Positions 33,212 through 41,815 of a stretch of 64,000 bases of DNA are shown here, piece by piece. This DNA comes from Paenibacillus paeoniae (GTDB lineage Bacteria > Bacillota > Bacilli > Paenibacillales > Paenibacillaceae). Made by a program: the position numbers and the translations under genes. Under the pieces are notes generated by a model. The model did not search any database and was not told the origin of the DNA. It saw only the letters and a program-made list of their open reading frames with translations. The DNA lies in assembly GCF_003388735.1 (NCBI RefSeq), contig NZ_QUBQ01000003.1, positions 372,001 through 436,000 on the forward strand. The letters are read 5' to 3'. Each line of letters begins with the position of its first letter. The first letter of the stretch is position 1.

Positions 33212-34429
33212 ATGAGGGGGCAGGAGAGGTTTGAGCAGCATGAACGGGATGCCGTTATCGTATCGGCTGTCCGGACGGCGGTAGGGAAAGCATCGAAGGG
33301 AAGCCTGGCGGAGACGAGGGCGGAGGATTTGGGCAGAGCGGTCATCCAAGGGGCGCTGGAGCGGGTGCCGGGTCTTCCGAAGGAAGCCATTGAGGATGTA
33401 ATTTTCGGTTGCGCGATGCCAGAGGGCGAGCAAGGGCTTAACGTGGCGCGGGTCATCTCGCTGTATGCGGGCTTGCCGGTGACGACGCCGGCTGTTACGG
33501 TGAACCGGTTCTGCGCGTCGGGGCTGCAGGCGATCGCTTATGCGGCGGAGCGGATCAGGCTTGGTGAAGCAGACGCGGTCATTGCTGGCGGCGTCGAGAG
33601 TATGAGTCATGTGCCCATGACCGGCTTCCGGCTGTCGCCGCATCCCGGTATTGTGGATGCGCTGCCGGAGGTGTATATGGGGATGGGGCATACAGCGGAG
33701 GAGGTTGCCCGCAGGTATGGCGTATCCAGAGAGCAGCAGGACGCCTTCGCCGCTGCCAGTCACCAGAAGGCGGCCACGGCGATCGCTGCCGGATTATTTC
33801 AGGCCGAGATTATACCCATTACGGCGAGCAGATCCGGCACGGATGATAATGGACGTCCCTGGCAGAAGACATTTACCTATACGATTGACGAAGGGGTAAG
33901 ACCGGAGACGACGGTGCAGACGCTATCTACACTCAAGCCTTCTTTTGCTCGTGAGGGGACGGTTACAGCGGGCAACGCATCGCAAATGAGCGACGGGGCG
34001 GCGGCTGTCATCGTTATGAGTCGCAGTCGCGCGGAGGAGCTTGGTTTGAAGCCGCTCGCCGTGTTCCGCAGCTTTAGCGTAGCGGGGGTAGCACCGGAGA
34101 TTATGGGCATCGGTCCGATCGAGGCAATCCCGAAGGCGCTACAGAAAGCGGGCATTACGAAGGAAGATGTGGATTTGTTCGAGTTGAACGAGGCGTTCGC
34201 TGCCCAGTGCGTGCCTATCATTCGCGAACTGGGGCTTAATCCAGAGCGGATCAATGTGAACGGAGGAGCGATTGCACTCGGTCACCCGCTCGGCTGTACG
34301 GGTACGAAGATGTCTGTGTCGCTTATTCATGAATTGGGGAGACGCGGAGGCGGAATTGGCGTTGTGACGATGTGCATCGGCGGCGGTATGGGAGCGGCAG
34401 GCGTGTTGGAAGTGTACGCAGGGCAGTAG
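33212..34429 (+). CDS. fadA: Acetyl-CoA C-acyltransferase (thiolase)
   Basis: 405 residues. The nucleophilic Cys is in VNRFCASGLQAIAYAAE, the His is in NVNGGAIALGHPLGCTG and the second Cys is in VVTMCIGGGMGAAG, forming the full thiolase active site. It cleaves 3-ketoacyl-CoA to acetyl-CoA and a shortened acyl-CoA. The frame opens at 33170 inside fadN, but AGGGGG is just before the ATG at 33212, leaving a 13-base gap to the fadN stop, typical of translational coupling in fadN-fadA-fadE operons. Confidence 0.94.
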   Translation: MRGQERFEQHERDAVIVSAVRTAVGKASKGSLAETRAEDLGRAVIQGALERVPGLPKEAIEDVIFGCAMPEGEQGLNVARVISLYAGLPVTTPAVTVNRFCASGLQAIAYAAERIRLGEADAVIAGGVESMSHVPMTGFRLSPHPGIVDALPEVYMGMGHTAEEVARRYGVSREQQDAFAAASHQKAATAIAAGLFQAEIIPITASRSGTDDNGRPWQKTFTYTIDEGVRPETTVQTLSTLKPSFAREGTVTAGNASQMSDGAAAVIVMSRSRAEELGLKPLAVFRSFSVAGVAPEIMGIGPIEAIPKALQKAGITKEDVDLFELNEAFAAQCVPIIRELGLNPERINVNGGAIALGHPLGCTGTKMSVSLIHELGRRGGGIGVVTMCIGGGMGAAGVLEVYAGQ

Positions 34430-34488
34430 AGACGAAGATCGGATGAAGACATGTACTTGACATTGCAAGCTATAGGGAGGGCATTGGC

Positions 34489-36297
34489 ATGACGGATACG
34501 AGACGATTCGGCGGACGGTTCATCATTGAAGACAGCAAGCCGGAAGCGGTCGTGACGCCCGAGGACTTCACAGAAGAACAACGGTTGATGCATCATGCCG
34601 CCTCGCAGTTTCTGGAGACGGAGCTCGTTCCCAAGGATGCGGAAATCGAGGCTCTGAATTATGAGCTGACCGTGGAGCTGATGCGGAAGGCTGGAGATTT
34701 GGGCTTGCTTGGCGCGGACATCCCGGAGGCGTACGGCGGCATAGGGCTGGATAAGGTTAGCACAACCTTGTTGGCGGAGACGCTGGCGCGTTCTTCTTCC
34801 TTTGCGCTATCAGTAGGCGCGCATACGGGCATCGGGACGCTGCCGATCGTGTTTTTCGGAACGCCGGAGCAGAAGAGTAAGTATTTGCCGGACCTCGCTA
34901 CGGGAACGAAGATCGCGGCTTACTGTCTGACGGAGCCCGCATCGGGCTCTGACGCGCTTGGAGCTCGGACGACGGCAAAGCTGTCGGGTGATGGGAAGCA
35001 TTATATTCTGAACGGTTCCAAGCTGTATATTACGAACGCCGGCTTCGCCGATCTCTTTATCGTCTATGCGAAGGTGGATGGCGATAAGTTCACCGCTTTT
35101 ATTGTCGAACGGGATACGCCGGGGTTCAGTGTCGGTCCTGAGGAGCATAAGATGGGCATTAAGGGATCATCAACCTGCCCGCTCTTCTTCGAGGATGTTG
35201 CCGTCCCCATTTCTCATGTGCTGGGGGAGGTTGGGAAGGGGCATCATATTGCCTTCAATATTTTGAACATTGGACGCTTCAAGCTGGGAGCCGCATGTCT
35301 CGGTTCGTCCAAGGAGACGATTGAGCTCGCTTCCGGTTATGCCAACACGCGTAAGCAATTCGGGCAGGCTATATCGGGCTTTCCCCTCATTGCCGCCAAG
35401 TTCGCGGACATGAATATTCGCACGTTTGCTCTGGAGAGTCTGCTCTATCGCACAGCCGGTTTTATCGACGACACGCTTAGACTGTCCGATGTGGAGGCGG
35501 GGGAGGAGGGCGAATCGTCAGCTGTCGATGAGGGTAGAAGAGCCGCCAAAGCAATAAGCGAATATGCGATCGAATGCTCGATGGTGAAAGTATTTGCTTC
35601 GGAGACGCTGGACGCCGTCGTCGATGAGGGGGTGCAGATTCACGGAGGATACGGGTACATCCGAGAATACAAGGTGGAGCGGATCTACCGGGATTCACGC
35701 ATTAACCGGATATTCGAAGGCACGAACGAAATCAATCGCATGCTCATTCCGGGCACTCTGCTCAAGAAGGCGATGAAGGGTGAATTGCCGCTGCTCCAAA
35801 GCGCCCAGACGTTGCAGGGCGTGCTATTGCAGCCTATGCCGCTGCCGCTATTCACTGAGCCGCTGGAGAAGGAAGCTTACCGGGTTGGCCAAGCGAAAAA
35901 AACGTTCCTTGCCATCGGCGGGCTTGCCATTCAGAAGCTTGGCTTACGGCTGGAACAAGAGCAGGAGGTGCTTTGCGTATTAGCCGACCTGATGATACAG
36001 ACATTCGCGATGGAGAGCGTCTTGCTGCGGACGCAGAAGATGCAGGGCAGGAACGGAAGCAGGAACGCGGAGCAAGCCGAGCTTGCGCAGACGATGACCG
36101 TGGTATTCATTCAGGAGGCTATGGAGAAGGTAGAAGGCCTTGCCAAAACTGCGCTGGCTGCTCTGGAGAGCGGAGATGGCTTGCAGATGCAGTTGTCCAT
36201 CTTGAAGAAGCTGATGCGGGCACCGCTCGTCAATACGATCGCGCTGAAGAGGGAGATTGCGGCCAGAGTGATTCGAAGTGAGCAATATGTCGTGTAG
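34489..36297 (+). CDS. fadE: Acyl-CoA dehydrogenase
   Basis: 602 residues, the long FadE/VLCAD-like type with an extra C-terminal helical domain (about 430-602) beyond the ~400-residue catalytic core. FAD motif AYCLTEPASGSDA, second signature GIKGSSTCPLFFEDV, flavin-contact RKQFGQAISGFPLIAAK, the segment QIHGGYGYIREYKVERIYRDSR, and the catalytic Glu in FEGTNEINR. It introduces the 2,3-trans double bond and passes electrons to ETF. AGGGAGGG lies 7 bases before the ATG. The fatty-acyl ligase follows 15 bases after its stop. Confidence 0.94.
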   Translation: MTDTRRFGGRFIIEDSKPEAVVTPEDFTEEQRLMHHAASQFLETELVPKDAEIEALNYELTVELMRKAGDLGLLGADIPEAYGGIGLDKVSTTLLAETLARSSSFALSVGAHTGIGTLPIVFFGTPEQKSKYLPDLATGTKIAAYCLTEPASGSDALGARTTAKLSGDGKHYILNGSKLYITNAGFADLFIVYAKVDGDKFTAFIVERDTPGFSVGPEEHKMGIKGSSTCPLFFEDVAVPISHVLGEVGKGHHIAFNILNIGRFKLGAACLGSSKETIELASGYANTRKQFGQAISGFPLIAAKFADMNIRTFALESLLYRTAGFIDDTLRLSDVEAGEEGESSAVDEGRRAAKAISEYAIECSMVKVFASETLDAVVDEGVQIHGGYGYIREYKVERIYRDSRINRIFEGTNEINRMLIPGTLLKKAMKGELPLLQSAQTLQGVLLQPMPLPLFTEPLEKEAYRVGQAKKTFLAIGGLAIQKLGLRLEQEQEVLCVLADLMIQTFAMESVLLRTQKMQGRNGSRNAEQAELAQTMTVVFIQEAMEKVEGLAKTALAALESGDGLQMQLSILKKLMRAPLVNTIALKREIAARVIRSEQYVV

Positions 36298-36312
36298 AGG
36301 GGGAGAGGCAGC

Positions 36313-38442
36313 ATGGAATCGCATAGACCTGAAGACCCGCTTGTACCCGCACAATCGCCAGTTGAGGAGGAGGTGGCCGGAGCCGAGGAGGAAGCACGCT
36401 CCGACGGGATTCCGGAGACCGCCTCCGCTATCGAATCAGAGCCTGCACAGCCAGCGGAAGATCCTGTGACAAATGTGGAAGACTCTGCGCAGGAGGTTGA
36501 AGTCGATTTGTCACAGGAGAAAAAGCAGACCGAGCCGATTACGGAAGACGCGGAGCTTGATCATAATGAAGCGCCGCAAGCGACGCATGAGTCGAAGGAT
36601 GCGCATACTGAACATACGGAAGAGGGACGGGAACAGGAAATAGTTCAAGGCGAGGATGATCAGCAGGAGCTTGAGCCGGAGCTAAGCGATGCCGAGCAAG
36701 AGGAGCCTGCGGCGGAGGAGCAGCCGCTTGTACGACCATGGCTGAAGTATTATCCGGATGAAGTTCCAGCGACACTGACGTACCCGGACTGCAGCATAGC
36801 GGAGTTTCTGTCGGATGCGGCTAAGCGGTTCCCGGATCATGACGCGGTGTATTTCATGGGCAAAAGAGTGACTTATCGAGAAGTTCATGTCTCTGCAATT
36901 CGATTAGCCAAGGAGCTGACGGTGCGGGGAGTCGCCAAGGGAGACAGGGTTGCCATTATGCTTCCCAATTGCCCGCAGGCGGTAATCGCCTATTATGCCG
37001 TCCTATTCGCAGGAGCTGTAGTCGTGCAGACTAACCCTTTATATGTAGAGCGGGAGCTGGAGCATCAGTTGAAGGATAGCGGCGCGTCAGCGATCATTAC
37101 GCTGGATCTCCTCTATGACCGATTGTCCCGCGTGCGCGGCGAAATTCCGGAGGAAGGCCCTATACCGGAGCTGAGACATATTATTGTGACGTCTCTCAAG
37201 GACGGATTGCCGTTTCCGAAAAGTATGCTGTACCCGATCAAGCAGCGGAAGGAGGGCTTTCGCTCCAATATCCCTTACGGGAAAGAGGGTGTTATCGCGT
37301 ACCGCAGCTTGCTGAAGGGAACGGGACCTAACGTAAGCTTGCCGGAGCTGGGCAAAGGCGATGAGCTGGCGGCCCTGCAATATACGGGAGGCACAACGGG
37401 TACGCCTAAAGGAGTTATGCTGACGCATGCCAATTTTGTAGCGAATTCACTTCAGACCTCGGCTTGGTGTTACAAAGCGGAGGATGGCAAGGAGCGGTTT
37501 CTTGCGGCACTGCCGTTATTTCATGTTTTTGGGCTGACGGTCGCCATGAACATGTCCGTCTTGAAGGCAGGGACGCTCATCCTACTGCCCCGATTCGAGA
37601 CGGAGACGGTTCTGAAGACGATAGCCGAGCGGAAGCCTACGATCTTCCCTGGAGCGCCTACGATGTATGTTGCCCTAATTAATCATCCCAATGCCTCCAA
37701 GTTCGACTTGTCTTCCATTAACGTCTGTATAAGCGGCTCTGCTGCACTGCCGCTGGAGGTGCAGGAGCAATTCGAGGCGCTTAGCGATGGGCGACTGATT
37801 GAGGGTTACGGCCTTACAGAGGCAACGCCGGTTACGCATGCCAATCCCATATGGGGGCATCGGAAGATCGGAACCATCGGCGTACCGTTCCCGGATACCG
37901 ACGCCGCTATTATGGACCCTGTATCCGGCAAGCTGCTTCCTTCGGGAGAGCTCGGCGAGCTGATTATACGGGGGCCGCAAGTGATGAAGGGCTATTGGAG
38001 CCGCCCCAAGGATACGAAGGATGCGCTTCGCAACGGCTGGCTTCGAACGGGCGATCTCGCAACCATGGACGAAGACGGATATTTTACAATTATGGACCGG
38101 ATTAAGGATGTTATTATTGCAAGCGGATTTAATATCTATCCGAGGGAGGTCGAGGAGGTGCTGTTCGAGCATCCTGCCGTGAGGGAAGCCGCGGTACTCG
38201 GCGTCAAGGACGAATATAGAGGGGAAACGGTGAAAGCTTATATCGTGCTGAAGGAGGGCTGGCAGGTGTCGCGCAGTCAGTTGGACCGCTGGTGCCGAGA
38301 ACGACTTGCGGCTTTTAAGGTGCCACAATACTATGCGTTTAGGGAAACGCTTCCAAAAACGATGGTGGGCAAGGTGCTTAGGCGCAAGCTGGCCGAGGAG
38401 GATATGGAGTCGACCAATGTTTTGGGGGACGATAAGGAATGA
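36313..38442 (+). CDS. lcfA: Long-chain fatty acid-CoA ligase with acidic N-terminal extension
   Basis: 709 residues; typical LcfA/FadD proteins are about 560. The core from about residue 140 (RPWLKYYPDEVP) is a complete ANL-family ligase: P-loop YTGGTTGTPKGVMLTH near 356, EGYGLTEATPV, the hinge DRIKDVIIASGFNIYPREVE and the C-terminal Lys in LPKTMVGKVLRR. It activates fatty acids with ATP and CoA for beta-oxidation. Residues 1-138 are a Glu/Asp/Gln/Pro-rich, low-complexity stretch without hydrophobic clusters, so probably disordered. The extension appears real: GAGGGGGAGAGG lies just before the ATG at 36313, 15 bases after fadE. The stop overlaps the thioesterase start (ATGA). Confidence 0.92.
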   Translation: MESHRPEDPLVPAQSPVEEEVAGAEEEARSDGIPETASAIESEPAQPAEDPVTNVEDSAQEVEVDLSQEKKQTEPITEDAELDHNEAPQATHESKDAHTEHTEEGREQEIVQGEDDQQELEPELSDAEQEEPAAEEQPLVRPWLKYYPDEVPATLTYPDCSIAEFLSDAAKRFPDHDAVYFMGKRVTYREVHVSAIRLAKELTVRGVAKGDRVAIMLPNCPQAVIAYYAVLFAGAVVVQTNPLYVERELEHQLKDSGASAIITLDLLYDRLSRVRGEIPEEGPIPELRHIIVTSLKDGLPFPKSMLYPIKQRKEGFRSNIPYGKEGVIAYRSLLKGTGPNVSLPELGKGDELAALQYTGGTTGTPKGVMLTHANFVANSLQTSAWCYKAEDGKERFLAALPLFHVFGLTVAMNMSVLKAGTLILLPRFETETVLKTIAERKPTIFPGAPTMYVALINHPNASKFDLSSINVCISGSAALPLEVQEQFEALSDGRLIEGYGLTEATPVTHANPIWGHRKIGTIGVPFPDTDAAIMDPVSGKLLPSGELGELIIRGPQVMKGYWSRPKDTKDALRNGWLRTGDLATMDEDGYFTIMDRIKDVIIASGFNIYPREVEEVLFEHPAVREAAVLGVKDEYRGETVKAYIVLKEGWQVSRSQLDRWCRERLAAFKVPQYYAFRETLPKTMVGKVLRRKLAEEDMESTNVLGDDKE

Positions 38443-38876
38443 AGGAGATGGATGAGAAGTGGTTTCACCAGCAAGCCGATGATGCCGGACAGCTGACTCG
38501 GCTAGCCGAACGTGCCCAAGAGACGTTCTGGGGATTGCTCGGCTGCGAAGTCGTCAAGGCGGACGGTCAAAAAGCAACGATTTGCTTGGATTTGATTCCA
38601 TCCCATCTAAATTTGCTTGGCATCGTTCATGGCGGTGTGCTGATGTCGCTAATGGATAATGCCATGGGTTTGGTGGTGATGCTGGCTGAGACAACGGGTC
38701 GTGCAGTTACCGCTAATATGAACACACATTTTCTAGCCAGCACATCGAGCGGCTTGCTGCTGTGTGAAGCGGAATTATTGCATCGTTCGGGGAGAACGAT
38801 CACGTTGCAAGCTGAAGTGAAAGATGAGGATGGGAAGCTGCTTGCTTGGGGGAGCGGGGCATATCGGCTCATTTAA
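38439..38876 (+). CDS. PaaI-type hotdog acyl-CoA thioesterase
   Basis: 145 residues, single hotdog domain. The signature HGGVLMSLMDNAMGLVV carries the HGG loop and the acidic residue of the PaaI/YbgC-like thioesterases, and the later strand pair is AVTANMNTHFLAS. The start overlaps the lcfA stop by 4 bases (ATGA), so it is translationally coupled to the beta-oxidation operon. It probably releases free acid or recovers CoA when acyl-CoA intermediates accumulate. Substrate chain length cannot be read from sequence. Confidence 0.88.
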   Translation: MKEMDEKWFHQQADDAGQLTRLAERAQETFWGLLGCEVVKADGQKATICLDLIPSHLNLLGIVHGGVLMSLMDNAMGLVVMLAETTGRAVTANMNTHFLASTSSGLLLCEAELLHRSGRTITLQAEVKDEDGKLLAWGSGAYRLI

Positions 38877-38923
38877 AGGGTGTTACGAAGGAAATGGAAG
38901 TAACCATTATAAAGTTCCATTGG

Positions 38924-38952
38924 TTGCCAGGAATTTTTGAGTTCGATATAAT
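38924..38952 (+). promoter_or_regulatory. Strong sigma-A-type promoter upstream of the small membrane protein
   Basis: TTGCCA (38924-38929), 17-base spacer, TATAAT (38947-38952). It predicts a leader of about 90 bases before the ATG at 39048. Confidence 0.65.
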
Positions 38953-39047
38953 TGAAGAAAATATTGGAAGTAATCTTGTGCAGTTTGTACATCAAGCGCA
39001 GGGCACAATGAACCGATATTAATGATAAATGAAAGGAGGGCGAGGAG

Positions 39048-39248
39048 ATGGCGGAGGGCTGGATTACAACGGTGTTATTAGCATTCGGTATCGCGGTTGG
39101 TATCGTTGGCGTCGTGGCGTATTTGCGAATGCTGCGCAAGGAAAAAGGGGGAGCTTCAGTCCAACCGGATGCCGAATCCTCGCCTTCTGACGGTCTTTCT
39201 GGCGATCAACAATCCAAATCCGAAGGTGAATCCACAGGGGGAACGTAA
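39048..39248 (+). CDS. Small single-pass membrane protein
   Basis: 66 residues: one membrane helix at about 6-25 (ITTVLLAFGIAVGIVGVVAYL), a Lys/Arg cluster (RMLRKEKGG) that would face the cytoplasm, then a polar Ser/Glu/Gln-rich tail. AAAGGAGGG precedes the ATG by 7 bases and a good sigma-A promoter lies upstream, so it is very likely expressed. No family recognised. It stands between the beta-oxidation operon and another short gene. Confidence 0.7.
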   Translation: MAEGWITTVLLAFGIAVGIVGVVAYLRMLRKEKGGASVQPDAESSPSDGLSGDQQSKSEGESTGGT

Positions 39249-39275
39249 TTGTTCACTTTCCTATTCGCAGTCAAA

Positions 39276-39285
39276 ATGATATAAT
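39276..39285 (+). promoter_or_regulatory. Extended -10 promoter for the 62-residue protein
   Basis: TGATATAAT, a TGn extended -10, with no convincing -35. It implies a leader of about 130 bases before the ATG at 39426. Confidence 0.5.
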
Positions 39286-39425
39286 AGTAAGAAAAGTGAA
39301 AACATTGTGACTCATTGGCCATGGAGTTGCCTGCACCGAAGGGGGTTCTTGCGGTGTAAGAGCCGCATACGTTCTCGGATATTGCTGTTTAGGACGACCA
39401 TCCATCGTATAAGGGAGGAGATTTC

Positions 39426-39614
39426 ATGGCGAAACATAGCCAGAATGAAGTCAAGGAAAGCCTGAAAGAACTTACGAGAATTTTCCAGCCTAAGGATCCG
39501 CGGAAATTTGTGAAGGATTATATTCGCAAATACCGCATCACAGGCGGGTATGAGGATGAGTTAACGTCTTTGGTGGAAGATGAACTGGGCAGAATCAACT
39601 CTTCGGTCGGATGA
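39426..39614 (+). CDS. Conserved-looking small hypothetical protein
   Basis: 62 residues, strongly helical and charged (SLKELTRIFQPKDPRKFVKDY ... DELTSLVEDELGRI, given here in parts). No membrane segment or known motif. AAGGGAGGAG precedes the ATG by 5 bases, an extended -10 promoter lies 140 bases upstream and an intrinsic terminator follows, so it is a self-contained gene. Function not recognised. Confidence 0.7.
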   Translation: MAKHSQNEVKESLKELTRIFQPKDPRKFVKDYIRKYRITGGYEDELTSLVEDELGRINSSVG

Positions 39615-39628
39615 GATTAACATTTAGA

Positions 39629-39668
39629 GGCTTTGCTTACCCGAGGTTTGGGTGACGAAGCCTTTTTG
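39629..39668 (+). terminator. Terminator of the 62-residue protein gene
   Basis: Stem AGGCTT / AAGCCT with an inner ACCC / GGGT, followed by TTTTTG. Confidence 0.7.
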
Positions 39669-39691
39669 TTTGCAAAAAAATGAATGTTTTA

Positions 39692-39737
39692 TTGAGAATT
39701 GCTATCAGTTAAGGTATAGTTTAGATAATGATTATCA
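39692..39737 (+). promoter_or_regulatory. Fur-controlled promoter of the ferredoxin-NADP reductase
   Basis: -35 TTGAGA (39692-39697), 16-base spacer, -10 TATAGT (39714-39719). AGATAATGATTATCA (39723-39737) is a 14/15 match to the 7-1-7 Fur box just after the -10. A weaker box, TGAGAATTGCTATCA (39693-39707), covers the -35. Confidence 0.8.
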
Positions 39738-39782
39738 TTACCGCAGAGATAAGCGTATCTATAGGCGCTATGGGAGGAAGAT

Positions 39783-40817
39783 ATGAACGAGCAGCAGGAG
39801 CTTTATGATGTGACGATTATCGGCGGAGGGCCCGCCGGATTATATACGGCTTTCTACAGCGGCATGAGGGAGATGAAGACCAAAATCATCGAGGCTCAGG
39901 ATCAGCTAGGTGGCCGGATGCTGCTATATCCGGAGAAGATTGTGTGGGATGTTGGCGGTGTGCCTCCGATGCGTGCCGAGAAACTTCTGGAGCATATTAT
40001 CCAGCAGGGCATGACTTTCGAGCCAACGCTCGTGATGGGTGAGCAAATTGTAGGAATGGATCGTCAGGAAGACGGGACGTTTGTGCTGACTGCAGCAAGC
40101 GGACAGCTGCATCATACGCGCTCTGTCATTATGGCCTGCGGCTACGGTATTCGAAAGCTGACGAAGCTTGAAATTGAAGGTGCGGACCGTTATGAGGTAT
40201 CGAACCTGTACTATACAGTGCAAAATCTGGAGACCTTCCGCGGCCAACGGGTCTTGATCTCTGGCGGCGGGGACTCTGCGGTCGATTGGGCGAATGAATT
40301 GGTGAAGGTTGCAGCCAGCGTGACGGTTGTCCATCGCCGCGACACCTTCGGAGGTCTGGAGCGCAACGTAACCATGATGAAGGAGTCCTCGGCCGATGTT
40401 CGGACTTTACATGCCGTTAGTGCTCTACATAGTGCCGATGGGGAATCGATCGGGCAGGTGACCATTAAGCATGTGGAGACGGAGGAAGAGATTAAGCTGG
40501 ATGTGGATGCGGTAATCGTCAACCACGGGATGAAGACAGATTTCGGACCGATTCGGGATTGGGGCTTCGATATGGGCGAATGGAAAGCGAATGTAAGCTC
40601 TAAGATGGAGACGAACATTCCCGGCATATTCGGAGCAGGTGACTTTGTAGGACACGAAAGCAAGGTTGGGCTGATTGCAGGAACGTTCACAGATGCGATT
40701 ATTGCGCTGAATAGCGCCAAGGTTTATTTGGAGCCGGAAGCGACTCCTTATGCGTATGTGTCTTCTCATAACGATCGGTTCAAGGAGAAGAACAAGCAGC
40801 TTGAGGTGCATAGTTAG
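39783..40817 (+). CDS. Ferredoxin/flavodoxin-NADP reductase, thioredoxin reductase-like type
   Basis: 344 residues, the Bacillus YumC/YcgT type of FNR. FAD motif [16 protein letters not shown] near the N-terminus; NADPH motif [15 protein letters not shown] with [10 protein letters not shown] after it; C-terminal FAD motif [16 protein letters not shown]. The CxxC of thioredoxin reductase is absent (ACGYGIRKL), as expected. It exchanges electrons between NADPH and ferredoxin or flavodoxin. A Fur-controlled promoter directly upstream fits the known iron control of YcgT in Bacillus subtilis; a role in reducing ferric siderophore or supplying flavodoxin in low iron is inferred. GGGAGG precedes the ATG. 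Confidence 0.9.
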   Translation: MNEQQELYDVTIIGGGPAGLYTAFYSGMREMKTKIIEAQDQLGGRMLLYPEKIVWDVGGVPPMRAEKLLEHIIQQGMTFEPTLVMGEQIVGMDRQEDGTFVLTAASGQLHHTRSVIMACGYGIRKLTKLEIEGADRYEVSNLYYTVQNLETFRGQRVLISGGGDSAVDWANELVKVAASVTVVHRRDTFGGLERNVTMMKESSADVRTLHAVSALHSADGESIGQVTIKHVETEEEIKLDVDAVIVNHGMKTDFGPIRDWGFDMGEWKANVSSKMETNIPGIFGAGDFVGHESKVGLIAGTFTDAIIALNSAKVYLEPEATPYAYVSSHNDRFKEKNKQLEVHS

Positions 40818-40951
40818 ACTTGTCATTCGTTAAGTTCTGAAATCTTTCGCAGAATCGCCGCCATTGCCTTGCATGAGTTCTGGGTTCGTGGAATAGGGTA
40901 AAGCATAGACTCCCAATATCTGTTATCCACGACTAAGAAGGAGGTACGCAC

Positions 40952-41704
40952 ATGGCGGTGGAATTAAAGACCCGCGAACATATCAGAGGGATTCGCAAGG
41001 CGGGACGTATCGTTGCGTCATGCCACAAGGCATTGTCTCAGCGGCTTGCGCCCGGGGTGACGACAAGGGAGATTGATCGATTCGTTGAGCGGTTCATGCT
41101 GGATCGCGGAGCCACGCCCGCACAGAAGGGATACAAAGGCTATCCCTACGCCACTTGCGCATCCGTAAATGATGTTGTCTGTCACGGATTTCCCGATACG
41201 GAGCCGCTGGAATCCGGAGATGTGGTTACGATTGATATGGTAGCGGATGTGAACGGATGGAAGGCGGATTCCGCCTGGACGTATATTATTGGCAAGTCGA
41301 CGACTGCAACGGAGAAGCTGCTGCGTGTGGCGAAACAAGCGATGCAAGACGGCATTAAGATGGCGCAGCCGGGCCATTATATCGGAGATATCGGGCATGC
41401 TGTCCAGGTGCGGGCAGAGCGGGAAGGCTACAATGTCGTGCGTATGTTCGTCGGTCACGGTATCGGACGTCAAATGCATGAGTATCCCAATGTGGAGCAT
41501 TATGGTCCACCAGGCCAAGGCGTCAAGCTGGAGGAAGGCATGGTGCTGACAGTAGAGCCGATTATTACATCGGGACGTGCCGATGTCTACATCGCCCGCG
41601 ACGGCTGGACAGCCCGAACGGTGGACGGCTCCTGGTCCGCCCAGTTCGAGCATACTATCGCGATTACAAAGGATGGACCGATTGTACTTACTCGATGGGA
41701 CTAG
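40952..41704 (+). CDS. map: Methionine aminopeptidase type I
   Basis: 250 residues. It removes the initiator Met from nascent proteins. All metal ligands are present: D95 (TIDM), D106 (KADSAWT), H169 (VGHGIG), E202 (VEPI) and E233 (FEHT), with the substrate-gating His H78 (VCHGFPD). AGAAGGAGGT lies just before the ATG. It is not in the usual ribosomal-protein operon, so it may be a second map gene, as in many Bacillales (YflG-like); this cannot be settled from the window. It ends at a bidirectional terminator. Confidence 0.92.
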   Translation: MAVELKTREHIRGIRKAGRIVASCHKALSQRLAPGVTTREIDRFVERFMLDRGATPAQKGYKGYPYATCASVNDVVCHGFPDTEPLESGDVVTIDMVADVNGWKADSAWTYIIGKSTTATEKLLRVAKQAMQDGIKMAQPGHYIGDIGHAVQVRAEREGYNVVRMFVGHGIGRQMHEYPNVEHYGPPGQGVKLEEGMVLTVEPIITSGRADVYIARDGWTARTVDGSWSAQFEHTIAITKDGPIVLTRWD

Positions 41705-41752
41705 TAAAAAAGGTGTAACGGTCAATTGAATGTTGAATAGCTGTCTCTTAAA

Positions 41753-41786
41753 AGAAAGAGCGCACCCTGCTGGGTGCGCTCTTTCT
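41753..41786. terminator. Bidirectional terminator between map and the N-acetyltransferase
   Basis: 15-bp perfect stem AGAAAGAGCGCACCC / GGGTGCGCTCTTTCT with a 4-base loop. Confidence 0.9.
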
Positions 41787-41815
41787 GACTTTAGTGAATG
41801 TGTAAGGAGCATCCT

